From CAMPJU01 sp046566095 (lineage in GTDB: Bacteria; Pseudomonadota; Gammaproteobacteria; Xanthomonadales; Xanthomonadaceae), in contig JBKHXI010000123.1 in assembly GCA_046566095.1 (NCBI GenBank), positions 1 through 6,040 of the forward strand: a stretch of 6,040 nucleotides of DNA, written 5' to 3'. The notes beneath the pieces are model-generated. The model made no database searches. It was not told where the DNA came from and saw only the letters and a program-made list of their open reading frames with translations. The position numbers were made by a program, and so were the translations under genes. Below, one piece after another: positions 1 to 6,040 of this stretch; within the stretch, counting starts at the first letter, position 1; every line of letters starts with the position of its first letter.

Positions 1-113
1 GGCCGCAGCGACCCTCCGCAAGCCCGCGTCCCCTGAGCAGCAGAACCTACTGCGCGGACGCATGCTGCGGCCTGTCGTACGTCCGGGCGAACGCCCCACA
101 GCCGGTTATCTAT

Positions 114-2174
114 TTACAGCCGGTCCCAGCCCGGCCTCGGCGCGAAGCGGTCGCCGTATTTCTCCTGCAGCGCCCTGAGCCGTGCCAGCAGCGCCTCGAC
201 GCCGGTGTCGCGGATGTGCTGGATCGGGCCGCCGCGGAACGGGGCGAAGCCGGTGCCGAAGATCACGCCGGCGTCGAGCAGGTCCGCGTCCTCGACCACG
301 CCGTCGTGCAGGCAGGCCACCGCCTCGTTGAGCAGCGGAAGAATGAGGCGGTCCTCCAGGTCCTCCGGCGGCCTGTAGTCCTTCGGCACGTCCGGCTTCA
401 CCGCCTTGCCGTCCTGCCACCGGTAGAAGCCCTGGCCGTCCTTCCGGCCGCGCCGGCCCTCCTGCGGCGGCCGCGCCAGCGCCTCGGGAACCGGCAGCTC
501 GAGGAAGGGCGCCAGCTCCGCGCCGACCCCCGCGGCCACGTCCAGGCCGACCGTGTCGAGCAGCTCGATCGGCCCCATCGGCATCCCGAACCGCAGCGCC
601 GCGCGGTCGATCGCAGGCCCCGGGATGCCCTCGGCATGCGCGGTCGCCGCCTCGAGCATGTACGGGAACAGCACCCGGTTGACCAGGAAGCCGGGGCTGC
701 CGGCGACCGTCACCGGCAGCTTGTCGAGCGCCCGGCAGAAGGCGGCGAGCCGACGCGCGGTGTCGGCCGCCATCGCGTCGTGGCGCACGATCTCCACCAG
801 CGGCATCCGCGCCACCGGGTTGAAGAAGTGCAGCCCGGCGAAACGCGCCGGGCGCGCCAGCTCCGCGCGCAGCTCGTCGAGCGGGATCGAGGAGGTGTTG
901 GTGGCGAGCAGGGCATCGTCCTTGAGCCGCGGCTCCAGTTCCGCGTACAGCGCGCGCTTGGCGTCGCCGCGCTCGACGATCGCCTCGATCGCGAGGTCCG
1001 CGGCGGCCACGCCGCCGCCCGCCGGGTCGCCCTGCAGCCGCGCCCCCGCCTGCGACCGCTGGGCCTCGTCCTTGTGCTTCTTTTCGAACAGCCTGCCGGC
1101 CCTTTCGAGCGCGCCATCGACGAACCGCTGCTCGCGGTCGGCGAGCGTCACCTGGAAGCCCTTGTACGCGGCCCATGCGGCGATGTCGCCGCCCATGACC
1201 CCGGCGCCCACCACGTGCACGCGCTCGATGCCGTGCTCGCGGCCGCCGGCGTTCTTCAGCCGCTCCTGCAGGAAGAACACCCGGATCAGGTTGCGCGCGG
1301 TGCCGGTACCGGCGAGCCTGGCGACCGCGCGGCGTTCGGCCGCCAGCAGGGACTGCACGCCCCCACCGCTGCGTCGCCAGGTCTCGATGAGCGCGTAGGG
1401 CGCGGGATAGTGTTCGCGCCGCGCCTTGCCTGCGACCTGCTTCGCCAGCACCGGCGCCAACAGCTGCCGCGCCGGCCAGGTATTGGTCAGCCAGGCCAGC
1501 GCACGCTGCCGGAACGGGCGCGTCGTGCCCTTGGCGATCAGTGCCACCGCCGCGTCGAGCAGCAGGCCCGGCTCGACCACCTTGTCCACCAGTCCGATCG
1601 CGCGCGCCGCCTTCCCCGACAGCGCGCGCCCGGTCAGCATCAGGTCGAACGCGGCCGGCGCGCCGACCAGCCGCGGCAGCCGCACGCTGCCGCCCCAGCC
1701 GGGATAGATGCCGAGCTTGACCTCGGGCAGGCCGATCCGGGTCGAGGGGTCGTCGCTGGCGGCGCGGTAACGGCAGGCCAGCGCCAGCTCGGTGCCGCCG
1801 CCCATGCAGAAGCCGTGGATCGCCGCCACCGTGGGGCAGGGCAGCTCGGCCAGGCGCTGGAACACCTGCTGGCCGCGGGCCAGCGCGTCGCCCACCTTGC
1901 CCTGCTCGTGCAAGCCGCGGAACTCGCCGATGTCGGCGCCGGCGATGAAGCCGCGTTCCTTGCCGGAACGGATCACCAGCCCCGCGGGCGGATCCAGCGC
2001 CAGCCGTTCCAGCAGCGCGTCCAGCTCCAGCAGCACCTCCTGCGCCAGGGTGTTGACCGCGGCTTCCGCGCGGTCCAGCGCGAGCACCACGATGCCGTCG
2101 CCGCGCAGTTGCGGCTGCCAGTGACGGACGCGGAGGCCGGCGAATCGGGACTGGGCATCGACGCCTGCAGCCAT
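114..2174 (-). CDS. fadJ: Bifunctional enoyl-CoA hydratase / 3-hydroxyacyl-CoA dehydrogenase (FadJ/FadB-type alpha subunit)
   Basis: This 686-residue cytoplasmic protein should hydrate 2-enoyl-CoA and then oxidise L-3-hydroxyacyl-CoA with NAD+ in fatty-acid beta-oxidation, normally in complex with a FadI/FadA thiolase, which is not in the window. The N-terminal crotonase domain (about 10-205) shows FIAGADI (76-82), GGGTE with Glu129 and GLPEVKLG with Glu151; these match the two catalytic glutamates of FadB. The dehydrogenase half has a Rossmann GAGVMG (323-328), NTSSI (426-430), LHFFNPV with the catalytic His449, Glu461 in LVEIV, and PGFLVNR (494-500). A second C-terminal 3HCDH segment follows, with GQGFYRW (580-586) and FGTGFAPFRGGP (639-650). 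It is slightly shorter than the E. coli proteins (714-729 aa) but all domains are present. The ATG at 2174 has a GGA-type ribosome site 9 nt upstream and a promoter candidate at 2210-2239. Several motifs lean to FadJ rather than FadB, but that choice is tentative. Confidence 0.93.
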   Translation of the reverse strand: MAAGVDAQSRFAGLRVRHWQPQLRGDGIVVLALDRAEAAVNTLAQEVLLELDALLERLALDPPAGLVIRSGKERGFIAGADIGEFRGLHEQGKVGDALARGQQVFQRLAELPCPTVAAIHGFCMGGGTELALACRYRAASDDPSTRIGLPEVKLGIYPGWGGSVRLPRLVGAPAAFDLMLTGRALSGKAARAIGLVDKVVEPGLLLDAAVALIAKGTTRPFRQRALAWLTNTWPARQLLAPVLAKQVAGKARREHYPAPYALIETWRRSGGGVQSLLAAERRAVARLAGTGTARNLIRVFFLQERLKNAGGREHGIERVHVVGAGVMGGDIAAWAAYKGFQVTLADREQRFVDGALERAGRLFEKKHKDEAQRSQAGARLQGDPAGGGVAAADLAIEAIVERGDAKRALYAELEPRLKDDALLATNTSSIPLDELRAELARPARFAGLHFFNPVARMPLVEIVRHDAMAADTARRLAAFCRALDKLPVTVAGSPGFLVNRVLFPYMLEAATAHAEGIPGPAIDRAALRFGMPMGPIELLDTVGLDVAAGVGAELAPFLELPVPEALARPPQEGRRGRKDGQGFYRWQDGKAVKPDVPKDYRPPEDLEDRLILPLLNEAVACLHDGVVEDADLLDAGVIFGTGFAPFRGGPIQHIRDTGVEALLARLRALQEKYGDRFAPRPGWDRL

Positions 2175-2209
2175 GCGGCACCATCCGTTCAGGTACGGGA
2201 CAAGCCGGT

Positions 2210-2223
2210 ATCATCACGATGAT
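2210..2223. promoter_or_regulatory. Operator-like inverted repeat over the fadJ -10 region
   Basis: ATCATC-AC-GATGAT is a perfect 6+2+6 bp inverted repeat. One arm coincides with the proposed -10 box of fadJ and the other lies in its spacer. Its position would let a dimeric repressor block fadJ transcription. It does not match the E. coli FadR or the PsrA consensus as I remember them, so no regulator is named. A chance 6-bp repeat cannot be excluded. Confidence 0.3.
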
Positions 2224-2239
2224 GTTTCCGCCACGTCAA
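2210..2239 (-). promoter_or_regulatory. Sigma70-like promoter candidate for fadJ
   Basis: Read on the minus strand, TTGACG (plus positions 2234-2239, 5 of 6 to consensus) is followed after 18 nt by GATGAT (2210-2215, 4 of 6 to TATAAT). This would start transcription near 2203, giving a leader of about 29 nt before the fadJ ATG. The -10 hexamer is one arm of a perfect inverted repeat (2210-2223). This is inference from pattern and spacing only. Confidence 0.4.
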
Positions 2240-2258
2240 ATGATCCCGCCGCCCCCCG

Positions 2259-2286
2259 TGAACTTTCCCGGCGGGGCGCGGTCACA
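2259..2286 (+). promoter_or_regulatory. SigmaE (ECF)-type promoter candidate for rpoE
   Basis: TGAACTT (2259-2265) matches the ECF/sigmaE -35 consensus GGAACTT at 6 of 7 positions and contains the full GAACTT core. After 16 nt comes TCACA (2282-2286), a partial match to the TCTGA -10 with T, C and the final A kept. Spacing and location, about 40 nt ahead of rpoE, suit positive autoregulation as known for rpoE/algU operons. A CCCGCC/GGCGGG inverted repeat (2245-2250, 2270-2275) flanks the -35. The -10 match is weak. Confidence 0.5.
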
Positions 2287-2327
2287 GTGCCCGGCCGCCA
2301 CCGGGCCGACAGGAGTGCCGGCACGGT

Positions 2328-2969
2328 ATGGCCGCCGACGAGCTGCATGAGCTGGACCGCGAACTGGTCGCTCGCGTGCAGCGCGGCGATGCCGCCGCGT
2401 TCGACCTGCTGGTGCGCAAGTACCAGCACCGGGTCGCGGGGCTGATCTCGCGCTACATCGCCGACTGGAGCGAGGTCCAGGATGTCGCCCAGGAAACCTT
2501 CGTCCGCGCCTGGCGCGCGATCGGGAACTTCCGCGGCGACGCCCAGTTCTATACCTGGCTGCACCGGATCGCCGTGAACACCGCCAAGAACCACCTGGTC
2601 GCGCAGAACCGCCGCCCGCCCACCGCCGACATCGACGCGGAGGACGCGGCCCAGTTCGAGTCCGGCGGCCGCCTGCGCGACCACGACACGCCCGAGCGCG
2701 AGTTCGTGCGCCGGCAGGTCGAGCGCACGGTGATGCAGGCGGTCGGCGGGCTGCCCGCCGACCTGCGCGAGGCGATCACCCTGCGCGAGGTCGAGGGCCT
2801 GAGCTACGAGGAGATCGCCGCGCGCATGGGCTGCCCGATCGGCACGGTGCGCTCGCGGATCTTCCGCGCGCGCGAGGCGATCGACCAGCAGCTGCGGCCG
2901 GTGCTCGAACACGGCATCCGGGACCAGGCCGGCCCGGCGGCGGACGGCAGGAGGAAGGCGGAACCATGA
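2328..2969 (+). CDS. rpoE: RNA polymerase sigma factor RpoE (ECF sigmaE/AlgU type)
   Basis: This 213-aa ECF sigma factor should direct RNA polymerase to envelope-stress promoters. Sigma region 2 spans about residues 25-92 and includes DLLVRKYQHRV (26-36), QDVAQETFVRAW (51-62, core-binding and -10 recognition) and FYTWLHRIAVNTAKN (74-88). A variable linker with ESGG (111-114) follows. Region 4 (about 133-187) carries LREVEGLSYEEIA (152-164) and the helix-turn-helix GCPIGTVRSRIFRARE (168-183), the typical -35 reader. Region 3 is absent, as expected for ECF factors. The C-terminal tail past residue 193 is polar and a little longer than in E. coli RpoE (191 aa). The ATG has an AGGAG 12 nt upstream, a somewhat long spacing. 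The stop codon overlaps the rseA start (ATGA), so the anti-sigma is probably translated by coupling. A GAACTT site upstream suggests autoregulation. Confidence 0.96.
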   Translation: MAADELHELDRELVARVQRGDAAAFDLLVRKYQHRVAGLISRYIADWSEVQDVAQETFVRAWRAIGNFRGDAQFYTWLHRIAVNTAKNHLVAQNRRPPTADIDAEDAAQFESGGRLRDHDTPEREFVRRQVERTVMQAVGGLPADLREAITLREVEGLSYEEIAARMGCPIGTVRSRIFRAREAIDQQLRPVLEHGIRDQAGPAADGRRKAEP

Positions 2970-3802
2970 GCACGAGCGGAGACGGGATCGACGCGGGCGC
3001 GGCGGGGCCGCGGCAGGCGCAGCTGCGCGAACAGCTGTCGGCGCTGGTCGACGGCGCCCTGGACCCGGCCAGCGCGCGCTTCCTGCTGCGCCGGCTGCAG
3101 CACGACGCGGAACTGGCCGGCTGCTTCGAGCGCTGGCAGCTGGCCGGCGATGCCCTGCGCGGCGCCGGCCCGGTGGCCCTGCCGGCCGGGTTCGGGCAGC
3201 GGGTCGCCCGCGCCATCGCCGCCGGGGCGCCGGCCGCGGCGGCCCCGGGGTGGCGCCGGCCCTGGGCCCTGGGCGCGCTGGCGGCCTCGGTCGCGGCGGT
3301 GGCGCTGTTCGTGGCGCGGCCGCTGGCCGAAGGCGAGCCGCCCGCCCGGGCTCCGGCGGTGGCCAGCCTGCCGGAGATCGAGGTCCGGCTGGCGCCCGCC
3401 GCCGGCCCGGCGCAGCCGGAGCCGGGCCCGCAACTCGCCCAGTCCGGGAGCGGCGCACCGATCCCCGGCCGCGGCGCTGCCGGCACGGCCCCGGCCCCGG
3501 CCGCGCGCGCCGACCAGTCGGCGCTGGCGGCGGCCGAACCGGCCGCCTCGCCGCTGCCGTCCCGGACCGCCGATCCGTTCCGCAGCCCCGTGCCGCCGCA
3601 GTCGCGGCCCTGGCCGCGGGCGGTGCTGCCCGGACTGTCGGGGCGCGGCCCGGAGGTGTTCACCGTCGACTACGGCGGCCGGATCGCGGCGCCGCCGGCG
3701 TCCGGCCCGTTCGCGCCGCCGGCCACCGCGCCCTTGGCGCCGGCGACGACTGCCGACGACGAGGCCGGCGGCGAGGATGCCGGCATCCCGCCCCGCGACT
3801 AG
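2966..3802 (+). CDS. rseA: RseA/MucA-family anti-sigma-E factor, single-pass inner-membrane protein
   Basis: This 278-aa protein is expected to hold RpoE at the inner membrane until regulated proteolysis releases it. The N-terminal cytoplasmic RseA_N domain (about 18-90) has REQLSALVDGAL (21-32), then LLRRLQHDAELAGCFERWQL (40-59), the usual sigma-binding helices. One membrane segment lies at about 98-117 (start RPWALGALAAS), preceded by basic residues, which fits the cytoplasm-in topology. The rest (about 118-278) is a low-complexity Ala/Pro-rich periplasmic tail with a less biased patch at PEVFTVDYGGRI (about 230-241). It overlaps rpoE by 4 nt, and an AGGAGG (2949-2954) lies 11 nt before its ATG, inside rpoE. 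No rseB or rseC follows, as in described Xanthomonas rpoE-rseA-mucD loci. Release probably relies on DegS/RseP-like proteases encoded elsewhere (inference). The tail is poorly conserved, so family assignment rests on the N-terminal domain and context. Confidence 0.88.
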   Translation: MSTSGDGIDAGAAGPRQAQLREQLSALVDGALDPASARFLLRRLQHDAELAGCFERWQLAGDALRGAGPVALPAGFGQRVARAIAAGAPAAAAPGWRRPWALGALAASVAAVALFVARPLAEGEPPARAPAVASLPEIEVRLAPAAGPAQPEPGPQLAQSGSGAPIPGRGAAGTAPAPAARADQSALAAAEPAASPLPSRTADPFRSPVPPQSRPWPRAVLPGLSGRGPEVFTVDYGGRIAAPPASGPFAPPATAPLAPATTADDEAGGEDAGIPPRD

Positions 3803-3835
3803 AGCGCCGAGCCGACGCATGTTCAGAAGCAGCAG

Positions 3836-3902
3836 GCATCCTGAGTGAAGCGAAGGATCTGCTTTGCTTTCCAAGCAGATTCCTCACTTCGTTCGGAATG
3901 AC
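3836..3902. repeat. Imperfect palindromic repeat (SEAKDL/NEVRNL-type intergenic element)
   Basis: The left arm 3836-3864 and right arm 3874-3902 are an imperfect inverted repeat, matching at 21 of 29 positions with further G-U pairs possible, around a short loop. The innermost arm is a perfect ATCTGCTT pairing with AAGCAGAT. The arms read CCTGAGTGAAGCGAAGGATC on one side and CCTCACTTCGTTCGGAATGA on the other. This resembles, from memory, a short palindromic element scattered in intergenic regions of many bacterial genomes, whose spurious translations read SEAKDL and NEVRNL. Positions 3841-3920 are only 46% GC (37 of 80), well below the flanking genes. As RNA it would fold into a long hairpin between rseA and degP and could end or attenuate the rpoE-rseA transcript; that role is inference. 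Confidence 0.7.
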
Positions 3903-3923
3903 AATGGGTTGGGAGTTTTTCAA

Positions 3924-3957
3924 GGAACCTGCAGGCCGCCCTGGTCCAGCCGGTTCC
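3924..3957. repeat. Inverted repeat upstream of degP, with a weak sigmaE -35-like motif
   Basis: GGAACC (3924-3929) and GGTTCC (3952-3957) are perfect complements, enclosing a nested CAGG/CCTG pair (3932-3935, 3940-3943). The left arm reads GGAACCT, which resembles the sigmaE -35 GGAACTT, and TCCAG at 3945-3949 could serve only as a poor -10. The segment may be a leader hairpin, a degP promoter, or neither. No choice can be made from sequence alone. Confidence 0.25.
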
Positions 3958-3998
3958 CCATATTCCGTTCGTTTCCATGAGATGAGGTCCAGGTCCCG

Positions 3999-5492
3999 AT
4001 GAGTCCCGCCTTCCGTGCCCTCCTCCTTGTCGCCGTCACCGCCACGGCCAGCGCCGCGCTGGGCTGGCGGGTCGCCGGAGCGCAGGCCCCGGCCGCCGCC
4101 GCGCCGCCGCCGCAGCTGGTCGCCGGCCTGCCCGACTTCACCCGCCTGGTCGACGAGGTCGGCGACGGTGTGGTGGCGGTCGAGGCCGCCAGCAGCGGCC
4201 GCGGCGCCGCGCGCGGCGGCCCGCAGCTGCCCGACGACATGCCCGAATTCTTCCGCCGCTTCTTCGGGCCCGGTTTCCCGATGCCGCCGGCCCCGGGCGC
4301 CCCGGGCATGCCCGGCGGTCCGCGCGGCACCTCGATGGGCTCGGGCTTCATCATCTCGGCCGACGGCTACGTGCTGACCAACCACCACGTGGTCGAGGGC
4401 GCCGACGAGGTGCGGGTGCGCCTGTCCGACCGCCGCGAGTTCGTCGCCGAGGTCGTCGGCAGCGACCAGCAGTCGGACGTGGCCCTGCTCAAGATCGACG
4501 CGACCGGCCTGCCGGCGCTGCGCATCGGCCGCTCCGAGGCGCTGCGGCCGGGGCAGTGGGTGGTGGCGATCGGCTCGCCGTTCGGCCTGGACCACTCGGT
4601 CACCGCCGGCATCGTCAGCGCGGTCGGCCGCGCCAATCCCTACGCCAACCAGCGCTACGTGCCCTTCATCCAGACCGACGTGGCGATCAACCGCGGCAAT
4701 TCCGGCGGCCCGCTGCTCGACACCCGCGGCCAGGTGGTCGGCATCAACTCGCAGATCTTCAGCAACTCCGGAGGCTACATGGGCGTGAGCTTCGCGATCC
4801 CGATCGACGTGGCGATGAACGCGGTCGAGCAGCTCAAGGCCGGCGGCCGGGTCCGGCGCGGGCAGCTGGGCGTCAGCCTGCAGCCGCTGGACAACGAGAT
4901 GGCGCGCGCCCTGGGCCTGCCCGACGCGCGCGGCGCGCTGGTAAACCAGGTGCTGCCGGACACGCCCGCGGCCAGGGCCGGGGTGCGCCCGGGCGACGTG
5001 ATCCGCAGCTTCAACGGCACCCGCGTCGACGCCTGGAGCGACCTGCCGCCGATGGTCGGCGCGCTGCCGCCGGGCACCCGGGTCACGCTGGAGGTGCAGC
5101 GCGAGGGCCGCACCCGCGAGCTGCGCATGGTGCTCGACGAGCTGGACGAGCGCGCCGCCGCGGCGCCGGCCGCCGCCCCTTCGCCGCCGGCCACGCATCG
5201 CAACCCGCTGGGGATCGTCGGCGAGGACCTGGACGAGGCCGCCCGCCGCAGGCTCGGCCTGGAGCCGGGCGAGGGCGTGGCGATCGCCCGGGTCGAGGGC
5301 CTGGCCGCGCGCCGCGCCGGGCTGCGGCCGGGCGACGTGATCCTGTCGGTCGGCAACCGGCCTGTGGGCAGCGCCCGGGCCCTGGACGAACGGCTGTCGG
5401 CGCTGAAATCCGGCGATACCGCGATGCTGCTGGTGCGCCGCGACGGCGCCACCCAGTTCATCGCGGTGACCCCGCGCGGCCAGGCCGGTTGA
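3999..5492 (+). CDS. degP: DegP/MucD (HtrA) periplasmic serine endoprotease with two PDZ domains
   Basis: This 497-aa HtrA-family protease degrades or refolds damaged envelope proteins in the periplasm. Residues 1-30 form a signal peptide (hydrophobic ALLLVAVTATASAALGW, likely cut after AGAQA). The trypsin-like domain (about 45-280) has the triad His130 in TNHHVV, Asp160 in SDVALLKI and Ser235 in GNSGGP, with an oxyanion loop intact. The LA loop (about 77-112) carries a Pro/Gly-rich stretch (94-110) that is longer and more flexible than usual. PDZ1 (about 286-380) starts at RRGQLGVSLQPL and has ARAGVRPGDVI (325-335). An Ala/Pro linker (386-398) leads to PDZ2 (about 402-492) with RRAGLRPGDVILSV (438-451). 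Length suits MucD/DegQ proteins (about 450-500 aa). It follows rseA at 196 bp in the same direction, so it belongs to the sigmaE module and may be called mucD in xanthomonads. The ribosome site is weak (AGG at 3991-3993, 5 nt from ATG). Confidence 0.95.
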   Translation: MSPAFRALLLVAVTATASAALGWRVAGAQAPAAAAPPPQLVAGLPDFTRLVDEVGDGVVAVEAASSGRGAARGGPQLPDDMPEFFRRFFGPGFPMPPAPGAPGMPGGPRGTSMGSGFIISADGYVLTNHHVVEGADEVRVRLSDRREFVAEVVGSDQQSDVALLKIDATGLPALRIGRSEALRPGQWVVAIGSPFGLDHSVTAGIVSAVGRANPYANQRYVPFIQTDVAINRGNSGGPLLDTRGQVVGINSQIFSNSGGYMGVSFAIPIDVAMNAVEQLKAGGRVRRGQLGVSLQPLDNEMARALGLPDARGALVNQVLPDTPAARAGVRPGDVIRSFNGTRVDAWSDLPPMVGALPPGTRVTLEVQREGRTRELRMVLDELDERAAAAPAAAPSPPATHRNPLGIVGEDLDEAARRRLGLEPGEGVAIARVEGLAARRAGLRPGDVILSVGNRPVGSARALDERLSALKSGDTAMLLVRRDGATQFIAVTPRGQAG

Positions 5493-5494
5493 GC

Positions 5495-5522
5495 GCGCCC
5501 CCGCGGGGCGCCGCGGGGGCGC
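5495..5522 (+). terminator. Strong GC hairpin after degP, probable terminator
   Basis: GCGCCCCCGCGG (5495-5506) and CCGCGGGGGCGC (5511-5522) pair perfectly over 12 bp with a GGCG tetraloop, starting two bases after the degP stop codon. There is no T run behind it, so it is a non-canonical intrinsic terminator or 3'-end stabiliser. Such hairpins are common at operon ends in high-GC genomes. It separates the sigmaE module from the lepA promoter. Confidence 0.65.
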
Positions 5523-5545
5523 CGTCCCGGGCGGGCGGCGCGCCA

Positions 5546-5554
5546 TGCGATAAT
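5546..5554 (+). promoter_or_regulatory. Extended -10 promoter candidate for lepA
   Basis: TGCGATAAT combines an extended -10 TGn with GATAAT (5 of 6 to TATAAT). No credible -35 hexamer is seen 16-18 nt upstream, as is usual for extended -10 promoters. Transcription would begin near 5561, giving a leader of about 70 nt before the lepA ATG. The box is of the kind common in xanthomonad genomes, so this side of the lepA start still looks native to the rest of the contig. Confidence 0.5.
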
Positions 5555-5631
5555 GCCGCGTTTGTCGCGGCCGCGACGGCCGCACCCGCGGCCGCGCGTT
5601 GGCGCCGCGGTCCGCCAGGCCTTCGCAGCGC

Positions 5632-6040
<409 letters not shown>

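Noticed and set aside
1..113. Sequence downstream of fadJ, checked for a gene end, tRNA or terminator
   Set aside because: A plus frame stops at 36 but is too short to identify. A 6-bp GCGTCC/GGACGC pair (26-31, 56-61) is too weak for a terminator, and no tRNA fold was seen.
216..2222. Long plus-strand open frame (668 codons) opposite fadJ
   Set aside because: It mirrors fadJ codons in a GC-rich genome, is rich in Arg, Gln, Ala and Gly without domain motifs, and the minus strand encodes a complete enzyme with catalytic residues.
2214..3458. Minus-strand open frame opposite rpoE and rseA
   Set aside because: Antisense shadow of two confidently identified genes.
3977..3985. Mini-ORF ATG AGA TGA just before degP
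   Set aside because: Two codons with no clear ribosome site; could occur by chance and has no support as a leader peptide.
3250..4002. Plus-strand open frame overlapping rseA and spanning the palindromic repeat
   Set aside because: It is an alternate frame of rseA. Its SEAKDL-containing part is the spurious translation of the repeat, not a gene.

Overview
The window looks like chromosome of a high-GC gammaproteobacterium, most likely of the Xanthomonadaceae/Lysobacteraceae (Lysobacter, Luteimonas or Xanthomonas relatives). The reasons are the gene order rpoE - rseA - degP/mucD - lepA, an RpoE of the xanthomonad type, strong preference for codons such as acc, ctg and ggc in the first four genes, and a TGCGATAAT-type extended -10 box ahead of lepA. 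The family assignment is inference from remembered family features; no search was run.

Layout. Positions 114-2174 (minus strand) encode a complete bifunctional fatty-acid beta-oxidation protein (FadJ/FadB alpha subunit: enoyl-CoA hydratase plus 3-hydroxyacyl-CoA dehydrogenase). A 153-bp divergent intergenic region holds back-to-back promoter candidates: a sigma70-like one for fadJ and a sigmaE-like one (GAACTT) for rpoE. On the plus strand come rpoE (2328-2969), rseA overlapping it by 4 nt (2966-3802), and a 196-bp AT-richer gap carrying an imperfect palindromic repeat. These are followed by a DegP/MucD/HtrA periplasmic protease (3999-5492), a perfect 12-bp-stem hairpin, an extended -10 promoter, and the first 136 codons of lepA, which runs off the window end.

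How it works together. RpoE (extracytoplasmic stress sigma), RseA (membrane anti-sigma) and DegP/MucD (periplasmic chaperone-protease) form a classical envelope-stress module, here without rseB or rseC. The sigmaE-like site upstream of rpoE suggests autoregulation. FadJ and LepA (EF4) are housekeeping neighbours.

Most notable point. The lepA fragment sits where a xanthomonad lepA should be, but its protein lacks the proteobacterial signature residues and reads like an actinobacterial/Chloroflexi/Firmicutes-type LepA. Its threonine codon use is reversed relative to degP next door (8 of 9 acg, against 14 of 18 acc). This is either replacement of lepA in place by horizontal transfer or a chimeric contig joined in the conserved lepA 5' end. 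I found no new defence, mobile or biosynthetic system in this window.
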